This document shows, piece after piece, positions 1 to 10,000 of a stretch of 64,000 bases of DNA; the first letter of the stretch is position 1, and every line of letters begins with the position of its first letter. This stretch comes from Gemmatimonadaceae bacterium (lineage in GTDB: Bacteria; Gemmatimonadota; Gemmatimonadetes; Gemmatimonadales; Gemmatimonadaceae): the NCBI GenBank assembly GCA_035606695.1, contig DATNEW010000019.1, positions 62,001 to 126,000 on the forward strand, read 5' to 3'. A program made the translations under genes and the position numbers. Below the pieces are notes generated by a model. That model searched no databases, had not been told where the DNA came from, and worked only from the letters and a program-made list of their open reading frames with translations.

Positions 1-1
1 C

Positions 2-445
2 CTGTACAATCTCGACGATCTGCAGGCCGTGGTCTCGGCCAATCTCCAGCGGCGGCGCGGCGAGCTCCCGACCGCCGAAGAGCTCATCGCGGGGGAGGTC
101 GGGAAATACTGGGACTGGCTCGCCGGTCTCTCGGCGGTGCCGGTGTTGCGCGCCATGCGCGACCGCATGGAGGAGTTGCGCCGCCGCGAGCTCGCGGACG
201 CGCTGCGCAAGCTCGACTCGCTGCCGCCCGAACAACGCGCGGTCGTCGAAGAACTTTCCAGAACGTTAATGAACAAATTCTTACACGAACCCAGTGTGCG
301 GCTGCGTGCGGCGGCGGCGAACGGGCGCGGATTGGGCGTCGTCGACACCGTGCGCTACCTGTTCGGCCTCGAGCAGACGCCGCCGGCCGCGCCCGACTCC
401 GCGCCCGACTCCGCGTCCAGCGGACAGCGGAGCGCCGCCTCGTGA
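2..445 (+). CDS. hemA: Glutamyl-tRNA reductase, C-terminal part (gene runs off the left edge)
   Basis: The enzyme reduces glutamyl-tRNA to glutamate-1-semialdehyde, the first committed step of tetrapyrrole synthesis. Only about the last 147 residues are visible. Reading from base 2 gives YNLDDLQAVV followed by a helical stretch rich in Arg, Glu and Leu, then LMNKFLHEPSVRLR, which are the linker and the C-terminal dimerisation helix typical of HemA. The GTG at 29 is an internal codon, not a start, because the family motif continues upstream of it. The last 30 residues are a low-complexity Pro/Ala/Ser tail. The stop overlaps the next start (GTGA), so the following epimerase is probably co-transcribed. 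Confidence 0.93.
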   Translation: MYNLDDLQAVVSANLQRRRGELPTAEELIAGEVGKYWDWLAGLSAVPVLRAMRDRMEELRRRELADALRKLDSLPPEQRAVVEELSRTLMNKFLHEPSVRLRAAAANGRGLGVVDTVRYLFGLEQTPPAAPDSAPDSASSGQRSAAS

Positions 446-1422
446 GCGGCCGGGTGCTCGTCACCGGCGGCGCCGGCTTCATCGGGTCGCACGTGTGCGA
501 CCGCTTTCTCGAGGCCGGCTGGGCGGTCGAGATCATCGACGACCTGTCGAGCGGCAAGCGCGAGAACGTCGATGCGCGGGCACGTCTCCACGTCGTCGAC
601 ATTCGATCGGAGACCGCGGCGGAGCTGATCGATCGCGGCCGCTTCGACGTACTCGTCCACCTCGCGGCGCAGATGGATGTGCGGCGCAGCGTGGCCGATC
701 CGCTGTTCGATGCCGGCGTCAACGTGCTGGGCACCGTGAATCTGCTCGAGGCCGTGCGCCGCTCGGGGCATCGCCCGCGGTTCATCTTCGCGTCGACGGG
801 CGGCGCGATCTACGGCGATCTCGCCACGCCGCCGAACAGCGAGACGACACAAAAAAATCCGGACTCGCCGTACGCCGCGTCGAAGCTCGCGGCCGAATAC
901 TATCTGGGCTACTACGGCCGGATTCATGGCCTCGACACGCTGAGTCTGCGGTTCGCGAACGTATATGGTCCGCGCCAGGATCCGCACGGCGAAGCCGGTG
1001 TCGTCGCGATCTTCTGCGGGCGCATGCTCGCCGACGAAGCACTGACCGTGTTCGGCGACGGCACCCAGACGCGCGACTACGTCTACGTCGGGGACGTCGC
1101 GGATGCGGTCGTTGCGGCCGCCAAAGCGTCGCTCCCCGAGGTCGGCGCTGTCGACGCGCGCGCGTTCAACATCGGCACTGGTGTCGCCACGTCGGTGCTG
1201 GATCTCGCCTCGGCGCTCTTCCGCGCGACGAACAAGGCACCGTCGATCGACTTCGCGCCGCGGCGTCCGGGCGAGCAGCAGGATTCGTCGCTGCACATCG
1301 ACAAGGCGAGAGAGACGCTCGGCTGGGAGCCGCGGATGTCGCTCGACCAGGGGTTGGCCGAGACGTTTACCTGGTTCGCGGCTCGTCAGTCAGGTGAGAA
1401 GACGCCGGCCGGAGCTTCCTGA
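442..1422 (+). CDS. NAD-dependent epimerase/dehydratase (UDP-glucose 4-epimerase-like)
   Basis: This is a 326-residue extended short-chain dehydrogenase that most resembles UDP-sugar 4-epimerases. The N-terminal Rossmann motif GGAGFIG is at residues 9-15, a Ser/Thr active-site stretch (AST) at about 117-119, and the catalytic pair Tyr144/Lys148 lies in YAASK. The NVYGPRQ segment is the usual sugar-nucleotide loop and DYVYVGDVADAV the usual C-terminal substrate-domain motif. It probably interconverts UDP-glucose/galactose or their N-acetyl forms for surface polysaccharide. The GTG start overlaps the hemA stop by 4 nt. The exact substrate cannot be read from sequence. Confidence 0.85.
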   Translation: MSGRVLVTGGAGFIGSHVCDRFLEAGWAVEIIDDLSSGKRENVDARARLHVVDIRSETAAELIDRGRFDVLVHLAAQMDVRRSVADPLFDAGVNVLGTVNLLEAVRRSGHRPRFIFASTGGAIYGDLATPPNSETTQKNPDSPYAASKLAAEYYLGYYGRIHGLDTLSLRFANVYGPRQDPHGEAGVVAIFCGRMLADEALTVFGDGTQTRDYVYVGDVADAVVAAAKASLPEVGAVDARAFNIGTGVATSVLDLASALFRATNKAPSIDFAPRRPGEQQDSSLHIDKARETLGWEPRMSLDQGLAETFTWFAARQSGEKTPAGAS

Positions 1423-1450
1423 CTCCGCTCAACTCTGAACTCCATCGAAC

Positions 1451-2215
1451 GTGAACGTCATTTCACAACTGTTTCCCCTGCTGCAGGCCACGCGCGGCGC
1501 CGTGCCTGCAAGTCCGATCGATCTCATTCTCGGCGCCACGACGGTGACGCAGGTCGTGCTTGCGATACTTGCGCTGCTGTCGCTGCTGAGCTGGGCGATC
1601 ATGTTCGGCGTATGGCGCAGTCTCGCCAAGGCGTCGGGCTCGGCGGAGAAATTCTGGCGCGACTTCGAGCGGACGCCGCGCATCGACGACGTCGGCGCGC
1701 TGGCCAAGCGATCGAAGCCAAGCGCGCTGCCGAAGTTGTTCATGCGCGCGATGCACTTCGTCGCCGATGCGCGCGTGGTGAATCAGCAGGCGCGCGAACG
1801 CGCGACGCCGACGACGGCGGAAATGCCTGTCGCACAGACGCTGAGCGGCTCGCAGGTCGAGACGTTGCACCTGCTGCTCGACAGCGAAGCATCGGATGAA
1901 CGCGATCGCATTGGGCGTTTTTTGCCATGGCTGGCAACGATCGGATCGGTGAGCCCACTCATCGGCTTGCTCGGCACGGTCCTCGGCGTCATCGACGCGT
2001 TCCTCGGGATCGCGTCGAAGGGGTCCGGAAATCTTAGTGCCGTTGCGCCGGGCGTCGGCGAGGCCCTGATTGCGACGGCGGCCGCGTTGAGCGTCGCGAT
2101 TCCCGCGACGTTCGGTTACAACATCTTTGCGAGCCGGTTGAACCGTTTCGACGGGCGAATGGAGAGCTTCAATACGGCGGTGATCGCGCTGCTCGTGCGC
2201 GAGGGGCGCATCTGA
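1451..2215 (+). CDS. tolQ: TolQ-type proton channel subunit (MotA/TolQ/ExbB family)
   Basis: Inner-membrane subunit that, with TolR, uses the proton gradient to drive the Tol-Pal machine during envelope constriction. At 254 residues it is of normal family length. Three membrane spans are visible: about 35-55, and two near the C-terminus beginning around WLATIGSVSPLIGLLGTVLG and VGEALIATAAALSVAIPATF; these carry the Gly/Thr-rich channel signature of the family. A GTG start at 1451 is used; no ATG fits. It heads tolQ-tolR-tolA/tonB-tolB-pal-cpoB, which is why TolQ is preferred over ExbB or MotA. Confidence 0.93.
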   Translation: MNVISQLFPLLQATRGAVPASPIDLILGATTVTQVVLAILALLSLLSWAIMFGVWRSLAKASGSAEKFWRDFERTPRIDDVGALAKRSKPSALPKLFMRAMHFVADARVVNQQARERATPTTAEMPVAQTLSGSQVETLHLLLDSEASDERDRIGRFLPWLATIGSVSPLIGLLGTVLGVIDAFLGIASKGSGNLSAVAPGVGEALIATAAALSVAIPATFGYNIFASRLNRFDGRMESFNTAVIALLVREGRI

Positions 2216-2216
2216 C

Positions 2217-2633
2217 ATGGCGCGCCGCGGCCGTCGTCACCGCTACGAGCTGAATGCGGATGTGAACGTCGTCAGCCTGATCGACGTGATGCTGCTCTTG
2301 CTCGTGATCTTCATGATCACCGCGCCGCTGATGCAGGGCGGCGTCGACATTCAGTTACCGGAAGCGCAGGCCAAGCCGCTCGAGTCGAAGGACGGGATGA
2401 ACATCACCGTCAACAAGGCCGGGCAGATCTCCGTGGACAACGAGTCGATGACGCTGCGCGATTTTCGCGTGCTCTTCAAGACGATCTCGAAGAACCGAAC
2501 GCGAAATGGCGTGTATCTCAGAGCAGACCAGGGCGTCCCCTATGGGACGGTGGTGCAGCTCATGGCGATCATGAATGCGAATGGTGTGACCAACGTCGGG
2601 CTCGTGACCGAGCCGGAGAACATTCCGAAGTGA
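2217..2633 (+). CDS. tolR: TolR-type biopolymer transport protein (ExbD/TolR family)
   Basis: Single-span partner of TolQ with a periplasmic domain. The 138-residue protein has a short basic cytoplasmic tail, a membrane helix at about 18-38 with the conserved proton-carrying aspartate at residue 23 (LIDVMLLLLVIFMIT), and a periplasmic domain ending in the typical VPYGTVVQLMAIMNANGVTNVGLV segment, in which the strand-turn before the last helix is recognisable. The ATG lies one base after the tolQ stop, so translation is probably coupled. Confidence 0.94.
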   Translation: MARRGRRHRYELNADVNVVSLIDVMLLLLVIFMITAPLMQGGVDIQLPEAQAKPLESKDGMNITVNKAGQISVDNESMTLRDFRVLFKTISKNRTRNGVYLRADQGVPYGTVVQLMAIMNANGVTNVGLVTEPENIPK

Positions 2634-3328
2634 GCGCGGTGGCGTCCCCGCGCCTTGCTTCGGGCTTCGCCGTGTCGGTTGTGCTGCACGGCGGGTTAGT
2701 GGCGGTGTTCCTGTTCGCGCACGTGTCGCGGCCGTCGGCGGGACCTCCGCCGTACATGGTGCAGTTGATCGCGGCGCCGGCCGGCGAGCGCGCCATCGGT
2801 GCGGTTCAGCCCGAGGCACCTCCGAAGCCCGCGCCAACGCCTTCGGTGGCGAAGCCGGAGCCGGTGAAACCCAAGCCGGCCGTCCCGAAGCCCAAGCCGG
2901 TTTCGAAGACGCCGCCGAAACGCGCGCCGGATCTCGGCCCAACGGCCAAGCCCACGCAGACGCCGGCGACGGCGGGAGGCGGAGCGACCGGCGGCAAAGG
3001 TTCGGACGTAGCCAACCTCGTCGCGCCGGGGATCGAGTTCGACTATCCCTGGTACATCGACAACATCGCGCGGCGCGTGATCATGCGCTTTGGGAATTTG
3101 AGCTCGAACCTGGTCGCGGAGGTCCGCTTCGTCATCAAGCGCGACGGATCGGTGGATCCCGAGTCGATTCGAATCGTGACCTCTTCGAGGAATTACTCGT
3201 TCGATCAACGGGCCCTTGGCGCCGTCGAGGCGGCGGCGAACGCGCATGAATTCGGCGCGCTGCCGCCGGGGTTTCGTGAAGACATTCTGCCGGTGACGTT
3301 CCGGTTCTCTCCTTCGAGCTATCGATGA
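2630..3328 (+). CDS. TolA/TonB-type energy transducer
   Basis: A periplasm-spanning protein that by position should play the TolA role, linking TolQR to TolB-Pal. The 232 residues comprise an N-terminal membrane anchor (about 11-28), a Pro/Lys-rich stretch with repeated KPxP units (about 60-105) that would span the periplasm, and a C-terminal domain of about 90 residues of the TonB/TolA C-terminal fold (VRFVIKRDGSVDPESIRIV, then SFDQRALGAVEAA). The fold matches TonB C-terminal families more than classical TolA. The GTG start overlaps the tolR stop by 4 nt. Confidence 0.85.
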   Translation: MSAVASPRLASGFAVSVVLHGGLVAVFLFAHVSRPSAGPPPYMVQLIAAPAGERAIGAVQPEAPPKPAPTPSVAKPEPVKPKPAVPKPKPVSKTPPKRAPDLGPTAKPTQTPATAGGGATGGKGSDVANLVAPGIEFDYPWYIDNIARRVIMRFGNLSSNLVAEVRFVIKRDGSVDPESIRIVTSSRNYSFDQRALGAVEAAANAHEFGALPPGFREDILPVTFRFSPSSYR

Positions 3329-4638
3329 TTCGTTACGGACGCGTGGCGGCCGGCGCCGCTGCCTTGATCATTTCGGTTTCACCGCGCCTCGTCGCGCAGG
3401 ATACGACGGGCGGCCGGGGCATCTTCATTGGCGCAACATACGATCCGCTGCACGACAAGCTTGCCGTCGCGGTCCTGCCCGTCGCGGGTGCGTTCGGCGA
3501 TTCGGTGCGCACGATCGTTCAACGCGATCTGGACTACAGCGACCGGTTCACGATCGTGCCGATCGACACCACCGATCCCGGCGCGTTGCGCGGCGCGAAC
3601 GGCCTCGGGCTCAATTATCCGCTGTTCAGCCGCATCGGAACCATCGCGGTGGTGCAGATCACGATGGTCGGCGGCGGCTTGCACGTCTCGCTGCACGACG
3701 TCTCGAAGGGCGCGGTGGTGAACGTCGGCGAGTTCCCGCTCGTTTCGTCGGGTTTGAGTCGCGACTGGCGCATGGGTGTGCACCGCGCCTCGGACGAGAT
3801 CGAACGGTGGATGGCCGGACAGCCGGGCATCGCGGCGACGCGCATTGCGTACATGCGCGGGTCGGCGATTCGCATCGTCGACAGCGACGGTGCGTCGGAG
3901 ATCACGGTGCCGACGGAGGAGAACGGCGCGAGCCCGGCGTGGAATCCGCAAGCGAACATGCTGGCGTATGCGACCTACGGTGCGTCGTCGAGAATCTACC
4001 TGATCGATCTCGCGACGGGGCGTTCGAGATCCCTCATCGGTCCCACCCGCAACGTGAGCTACATCACGCCCGAGTTCATGCCGGACGGCAACACGATCGT
4101 CTTTGGACGCGCCGGCGAGAACGGAACGGATCTCTATTCGATTCCGGTGAGCGGCGGCGATCCGCGGCGCATGACGGTGAGCCGCGGCTTCGAGAGCTCG
4201 AGCCCCGCGCCGAGTCCGGATGGGCGTCGCGTGGCGTACGTGAACAACGGCGGCGGCCATCCGGAGTTGTATATTACGGACGCTGACGGCACGAACAACG
4301 ACATCCTCACCAACTACGATTTCAGCACCAAGGCGTACCGCTCCGATCCGGACTGGTCGCCGGACGGCCGGTTGATCGCGTATCAGGAACTGATGAACGG
4401 CCGATTTCAGTTGCGCATCATCAAGACGACGGGGAGCACCCCGAAGCAGCTGACGAGCGACGGTGCGAACGAGCAGCCGGCGTGGGCGCCGGATTCGCGC
4501 CACCTGGTCTTCACGTCGGACCGGACCGGCGTGCGGCAGCTCTGGGTGCTCGACACCGAATCGCAGCGGTTGCGCCAGCTCACCAAGTCGCCCGGTTCGC
4601 GGTTGGCCGCCTGGTCGCCGCACCTCGCGTCGCCGTGA
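3325..4638 (+). CDS. tolB: Tol-Pal system beta-propeller protein TolB
   Basis: Periplasmic protein that contacts Pal and TolA. The 437 residues begin with a signal peptide likely cleaved near residue 24 (LVA|Q), then an alpha/beta N-terminal domain, and from about residue 170 a six-bladed propeller built of WD40-like/TolB repeats with the recurring pattern SPDGR(R/L)(V/I)AY and PxxW(A/S)PD. It is of the usual length. The start overlaps the preceding stop (ATGA). A 102-bp gap follows before pal. Confidence 0.94.
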   Translation: MIRYGRVAAGAAALIISVSPRLVAQDTTGGRGIFIGATYDPLHDKLAVAVLPVAGAFGDSVRTIVQRDLDYSDRFTIVPIDTTDPGALRGANGLGLNYPLFSRIGTIAVVQITMVGGGLHVSLHDVSKGAVVNVGEFPLVSSGLSRDWRMGVHRASDEIERWMAGQPGIAATRIAYMRGSAIRIVDSDGASEITVPTEENGASPAWNPQANMLAYATYGASSRIYLIDLATGRSRSLIGPTRNVSYITPEFMPDGNTIVFGRAGENGTDLYSIPVSGGDPRRMTVSRGFESSSPAPSPDGRRVAYVNNGGGHPELYITDADGTNNDILTNYDFSTKAYRSDPDWSPDGRLIAYQELMNGRFQLRIIKTTGSTPKQLTSDGANEQPAWAPDSRHLVFTSDRTGVRQLWVLDTESQRLRQLTKSPGSRLAAWSPHLASP

Positions 4639-4740
4639 CCCACCGCGGCGCCGTTATAAGCACCTTGGTATTCAAGAACCTTTAACTCTCTTTCTCATCT
4701 ATCGATTCGCTGTCTTATCTCGCCACACGGGAGACTGATC

Positions 4741-5361
4741 ATGATGCGCACGCACCGGATCGCGGGGCTGACGCTGGCACTGTTGTCCGTGACCATCCTC
4801 GACGCCTGTCACCACAAGGCCGCACCCGCGCCGACGCCAACCCAGGCCTCGATGTCGGGTCCGAACGCCGACAGCGCGCGCCTGGCTCAGGAAGACGCGG
4901 CACGCCGCGCCGCCGCTGATGCCGCGCGCCGCCGGGCCGACTCGATCGCCGCCGCCGAAGCCGCCGCACGCGACGCCGCGAATTCCGCGGGCAGCCTCCG
5001 CTCGGCGCTGACCGCGATGGTGCACTTCGATTACGATCAGTCCGACCTGCGGCCCGAGGATCGCGCGATTCTCGATGCCAAGGTGCCGATCCTGCAGGCC
5101 AACCCGGGCGTGATGATTCGCATCGCCGGCCACACCGACGAACGAGGATCGGACGAGTACAACCTGGCGCTGGGGCAGCGGCGCGCCGCCGCGGCCAAGC
5201 GATATCTCATCGATCACGGTGTCGCGGATTCGCGCATCGAAACCATCAGCTACGGAGAGGAGCGTCCCATCGCGCAGGGATCGGATGAGTCCGCATGGGC
5301 GCAGAATCGCCGCGCGGAATTCGAGATCACCTCGGGTGGCCAAACGCTGCGCAAGCCATGA
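4741..5361 (+). CDS. pal: Peptidoglycan-associated lipoprotein Pal
   Basis: Outer-membrane lipoprotein that binds peptidoglycan. The signal peptide ends in the lipobox LDAC, making Cys23 the lipidated residue. An Ala/Asp/Arg-rich helical linker (about 45-85) follows, then an OmpA-like peptidoglycan-binding domain with VHFDYDQSDLRPE, GHTDERGSDEYN and LGQRRA, the expected diaminopimelate-contact motifs. It is 206 residues, longer than many Pal proteins because of the linker. GGGAG precedes two adjacent ATG codons; the first is taken. The stop overlaps the next start. Confidence 0.95.
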   Translation: MMRTHRIAGLTLALLSVTILDACHHKAAPAPTPTQASMSGPNADSARLAQEDAARRAAADAARRRADSIAAAEAAARDAANSAGSLRSALTAMVHFDYDQSDLRPEDRAILDAKVPILQANPGVMIRIAGHTDERGSDEYNLALGQRRAAAAKRYLIDHGVADSRIETISYGEERPIAQGSDESAWAQNRRAEFEITSGGQTLRKP

Positions 5362-6182
5362 GGAAACTCACCTCGGTCGCGCCGGTTGCCCTGCTCGTGG
5401 CGGCCGGCTGCCTGGCCTCCAAGAGCGACATTCGGTTGTTGCAAGACGAGATGATCGCCACGCGCGCGCAGCTCGCGACCGGGGACACGCTGCATCTCCG
5501 CACGTCCACGTCGCAGCGGGCCGAGATCGCGAATCTGTCGCGGAAAATCGACATGATGATCGACTCGCTGCGATCCACCGCGGCGCGCCTTGCCTCGTTT
5601 CAGGCGACCGCGAGCGGCAACTTCGACGCGCTGAACCAGCAGATGGTGTCCGTGCAGACATTGCTCGGCCAGACGACGCGCAACCTGCAGGAGCAGCGCG
5701 CGCGTCTCGAGGCGCTGGCCGATCAGGCGGCGAACAGTTCGGCGCCGACGCCCGTGTCGCCGAGCTCCGGCGCGACCCTCGGCCGCGACTCGGCGATGAA
5801 CCGCGGACCCGGGCCCGCGACGCTCTATACGACCGCGAACCAGCAACTGGGCGAGGGGGCGTATGCGAGCGCCCGGCGCGGGTTCGAGCAGTTGGTTGCT
5901 TCGTATCCCGACGATCAGCTCGCGCCGCGCGCTATGTTGAAGATCGGCGAATCGTTCGTGGCCGACGGGAACAAGGCGGCGGCGGATTCGGTAAACCAGA
6001 TCATCTACACCCGGTATCCCAAGGCGCCCGAAGCGGCGACGGCGTTGTATCGGCATGGCAGGCAGCTGTGGGATGCGAACAAGAAGTCGGAAGCGCGGCC
6101 GTTCCTGAATCGAGTCATGCGTGATTTTCCGAATTCCGACGAGTACGAGCTGGCCAGAGAACTGCTGAAGAATCGAGGCTAA
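5358..6182 (+). CDS. Tol-Pal system protein CpoB/YbgF-like lipoprotein
   Basis: A 274-residue periplasmic coordinator of Tol-Pal. The start is set at the ATG that overlaps the pal stop (ATGA), because only this start gives a clean signal sequence; an upstream in-frame start would add a charged tail. The signal ends in VAAGC, so the protein may be lipid-anchored at Cys18, unlike the soluble E. coli protein. A coiled-coil region (about 25-130) precedes a Ser/Pro linker and C-terminal TPR repeats (about 155-274) with LYTTANQQLGEGAYASARRG. The family and position agree. Confidence 0.88.
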   Translation: MRKLTSVAPVALLVAAGCLASKSDIRLLQDEMIATRAQLATGDTLHLRTSTSQRAEIANLSRKIDMMIDSLRSTAARLASFQATASGNFDALNQQMVSVQTLLGQTTRNLQEQRARLEALADQAANSSAPTPVSPSSGATLGRDSAMNRGPGPATLYTTANQQLGEGAYASARRGFEQLVASYPDDQLAPRAMLKIGESFVADGNKAAADSVNQIIYTRYPKAPEAATALYRHGRQLWDANKKSEARPFLNRVMRDFPNSDEYELARELLKNRG

Positions 6183-6188
6183 CGCAGC

Positions 6189-7016
6189 GTGGGAATGGCG
6201 ATACCGCGGTCGAATGCCGGAGAGATGCCGTTCCTCGATCACCTCGAGGAACTGCGCTGGCGCATCATTTATTGCCTGGCGGCGCTGCTCGTGTGCATCG
6301 GCGTCGGCTTCTGGCTGTCGTATACGTTCGACGCGGTCGGGCTTCTCGCGCGCCCGGTGCTACCGCTCATTCCCGAGCACAAGCTCGTGTACACGCATCC
6401 GAGCGAAGGCTTCACCGTCATCATGAACGCGGGGATAACGATCGGCCTCGTGTTCGCGTCGCCGGTCATCATCTACCAGACGTGGGCCTTCCTGGCGCCG
6501 GCGCTGCACGCGCACGAGAAACGTGTCGGCCTGGTCGTGCTGTTCTCGGGCGTGTTGCTGTTCATCGCCGGCGCGGCGCTCGCGTATTTCGTCGTCGTGC
6601 CGCTGGCGTTGCCGTGGCTGTTCGGTTTCGCCGGGCCCTCGCTCGTGCCGCTCATCACGGCCGAGGATTATTTCGATTTCATATTCGCGATGGTGTTGAC
6701 GTTCGGGATCAGCTTCGAGCTGCCGATCGTCGTGCTGGCGTTGGCCGCGCTCAACATCGTGACGCCGCAATTTTTGACGAAGTATCGTCGCCACGCGATC
6801 GTGCTCATCGTGATCGCCGGGGCGTTCCTGACGCCGGGCGACATGGTGTGGACGACCATCGCGCTCTCCGTTCCGCTCTATGCGCTCTATGAATTGAGCG
6901 TGCTCGCCGCCACGGTGATCTATCGCCGCAAGCGGCGCCGTCTCGCGCTGGTCTCGAACGATCGCGACGATGACCACGATGACGATGACGTCGGCCGCCC
7001 GAGGGGTCTGACGTGA
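6189..7016 (+). CDS. tatC: Sec-independent protein translocase TatC
   Basis: Receptor subunit for twin-arginine signal peptides in the cytoplasmic membrane. The 275 residues carry the N-terminal signature FLDHLEELRWRI (residues 15-26) and six predicted membrane spans, with the conserved Pro/Glu loop in the second half (FGISFELPIVVLALA). The C-terminal tail is rich in Arg and then Asp/His. GTG at 6189 is taken; ATG at 6195 is an alternative. The partner tatA lies elsewhere, at 21197. It sits between cpoB and lptD in the envelope operon. Confidence 0.95.
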   Translation: MGMAIPRSNAGEMPFLDHLEELRWRIIYCLAALLVCIGVGFWLSYTFDAVGLLARPVLPLIPEHKLVYTHPSEGFTVIMNAGITIGLVFASPVIIYQTWAFLAPALHAHEKRVGLVVLFSGVLLFIAGAALAYFVVVPLALPWLFGFAGPSLVPLITAEDYFDFIFAMVLTFGISFELPIVVLALAALNIVTPQFLTKYRRHAIVLIVIAGAFLTPGDMVWTTIALSVPLYALYELSVLAATVIYRRKRRRLALVSNDRDDDHDDDDVGRPRGLT

Positions 7017-10000
7017 TCCTGAAGTGGCTGAGCGCCGCGCTGTTCACGGTGCTCGCGGTGCTCCCCGTCAGCACGAGTCAAGCGCAGATCATTCCCGGAC
7101 GGCCGCGAAATGCGACGGCCGTCCGGCAGCAGCCGCGCGACACGACTAAGGACTCGACGGCCAAACGCCCGGTGTTTCCGCCACCGGATTCGGTGACGCT
7201 GCGGCTGTTGCAGAAGAAGGGCTATACCACGACGCGGTACGCCGCCGACACGGCGTACTTCGATGCCGATCGCAAGTCGCTCGATCTGCTCGCGGCGCCG
7301 AAACGCCCCGCCGCCGTCGAGCGCGACTCCAATCGCGTCGTCAGCGACAGCGGCATCTACTACACGCAGGCGGATCGGCAGGTGATCACGGGCGGGCACT
7401 ACGTGCTCACGCCGCCGTCGAGCAGCGGCCAGTCGGAAGTGCGCGGCCACGGCTATGGGAAGTACAATCTGGCCGCGCGCTCGCTGCTCATCACGAACGC
7501 CAGTCTCCCCGTGAACAACGGCGAGATCTGGTACGTGAGCTTCGATCGCGCGCGCATCGATCTCGACACCACGGGCGCCAAGAATTCCGTCGCGTACATC
7601 GGCGGCGGCCGGATGACGAGCTGCGATGACTCGATTCCCGATTATCAGTTTCGGTATCACGAAGCCAAGCGCACGGGCGGCAACACCATGGTCGCGCGCC
7701 CGGCGATTCTCTACATCAAGGACATTCCGGTGATGTGGTTTCCGTTCATCTTCAGCGATGAACGGCCGGGGCGGCACAGCGGCATTCTCACGCCGCAGTT
7801 CGGCGTCGGCGACATCATTCGCAGCTCGTCCTCGTACCGCCGCAACGTCGAGCACATCGGCTACTACTGGGCGTTGAGTGATTACGCGGACATGTCCGCG
7901 TGGTTCGACTGGCGCACCGCCGCGGGCGGCGTGCCGGGCGATCCGGGGTGGGTGCGCTACAACGCCGACTGGGATTACAAATGGCTCGACCGATTTCTGG
8001 CCGGGCGCATCGGCCTTGGATACACGCGCCAGCGCGACGCCTCGACCAACCTCGCCGTCTCGTGGAATCACCAGGAAGACTTCGGCCGCAACAACCACCT
8101 GAACACGAACTTCAACTACGTCACCAGCACGACGCTGCAGCGGCAGAACACGTTCAATCCATATTCGGCGCTCGCGACCATCGCGTCGCAGGCGAACTAT
8201 CAATCGAAGATCGGCCCCGCCTCGCTGACGATCGGCGCGACGCGCAAACAATATCCGGGACGCACGCAGGTCGATCAGGGCATTCCGTCGGTCAGCCTCA
8301 CGACGTCGCCCGTGGCGATCGGCGACAAGTTCAGCTGGACGCCGAGCTTCAGCTTCTCGCGCAACGACGTGCTCGGCATGGATCAGCCGGGACTCGGCGC
8401 GTTCACGTACTTCACGCGCGACGTGACGATCAACGGCATCACGACGCCGCGCCTGGACAGCTCCAAGTTCAACGGCCGCAATTCCGCGAACGCGACGATG
8501 AGCTTCGATACGCCCGTGCAGATCTTCGGCTGGGACTTTCGAAACTCGTTTCGATTGAATCAGCAGCGGAACAACTTCCCGCAGCAGTTCACGATCTACG
8601 ACGTCGAGAGCGGAGCGGTCACCGATCAGCGTGTGTACGCCGCGACGTATCGCAGCGACTTCGACTGGGTGCCCGAGTTTCAATTGCCGTCGCTCGGCCA
8701 GAACCGCTTCAATCTGACGCCGAGCTTCAGCCTGCAGAACATCGATCCGGGGCCGCTGATGGTGGCGTCGGAGCGCACCGGCGGGAAGTATGTCTTTCAG
8801 GGCGGCAGTCTGCTCAAGTCCAAGCGCATCAGCCTGGGTGTGAGCGCCTCGCCGACGCTCTATGCGTTTCTGCCCGGCGTCGGCCCGTTCTCGCGCCTGC
8901 GCCACGCGATTCAACCGACGCTCAGCTACTCGTGGGCGCCGTCATCGAACGTGTCGGACGATTACCTCATCGCGACGGGCCGCACCCGGAAAGGCTACCT
9001 CGGCGACCTGAAGCAGAGCGCCGTGACGCTGGGGCTCAACCAGACGTTCGAAGCGAAGATTCGCCGGGACGACGAGGACAGCACGCAGGCCTCGAACGCA
9101 CCGAAGAACGTGAAGTTGTTGAGCATCAACTTCACGCCGATCTCGTACGACTTCGTTCGCCATCAGCACGCGGTCCAGGAAGGCAATCGCAGTCTGCTCA
9201 CCGGATTCACGAGCGACAACTGGGGCTATTCGTTGAGCTCCGATCTTCTGCCCGGCTTCGACTTCAACAGCAATTACTCGCTCTTTCAGGGCAGCACGTT
9301 GAGCGACACGGCGAAGTTCGGCCCGTATCTGACGAATGTCAGCGCCTCCTTCAACATCAGCCGCGACCAGAACCCGTTCGCGGTGTTCACCCGGCTGTTC
9401 GGCAAGGCCGTGCCCGCGCCGCAAAAAGCGCCGACGACGGGCACCGATCAGGTTCGGCCGCGGCCGGACGACGCCATGGCGCAGGCGCTGGCCGCGCAGC
9501 CCGTCGCGGGCAGCTCGCGCGGCGGCGACCGGTTCATCGTGCCGCCGTCGCAAGGCTGGCGCGCCTCGCTGACGTTCACGCGCTCGAGTCCACGGCCGCC
9601 GTCGGGCGGCGTCGGCAGTAACATCATCGACTTCGATCCGCGAGCGCGTTGCGCGGCAACCGTCGGCAACGATCCGTTCCTGCTCGACGCGTGTCTCAAC
9701 AACCTGCGCGCGCAGCCGACCACGGACGTGCCGGTGACGTCGGCGACGGCGGGTGGCGCGTTGTATCGCATTCCGCCGACCACGTCGCTCAACGCGAACA
9801 CCAGCTTCAATCTCACGCCGAAGTGGTCGGCGCAGTGGACGACCACGTACGATCTCGAGCGCCACGAGTTCGCCAGCCACATCGTCCAACTGCAGCGTGA
9901 GTTGCACGATTGGCGCGCGATCTTCGCCTTTACGCAGTCGCCGAACGGCAACTTCGCGTTCAACTTCACGATCGCGCTCAAGGCCGATCCGGACATCAAG

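Noticed and set aside
4639-4740. Promoter before pal
   Set aside because: AT-rich stretches occur (TTGGTA, TTTAAC, TATCGA) but no pair has correct spacing; transcription from the upstream tol genes is as likely.
6920-8914. Long open frame on the minus strand opposite lptD (664 codons)
   Set aside because: It is a shadow of the GC-rich lptD codons; composition is Arg-rich and it matches no family. The + strand protein has clear LptD features.
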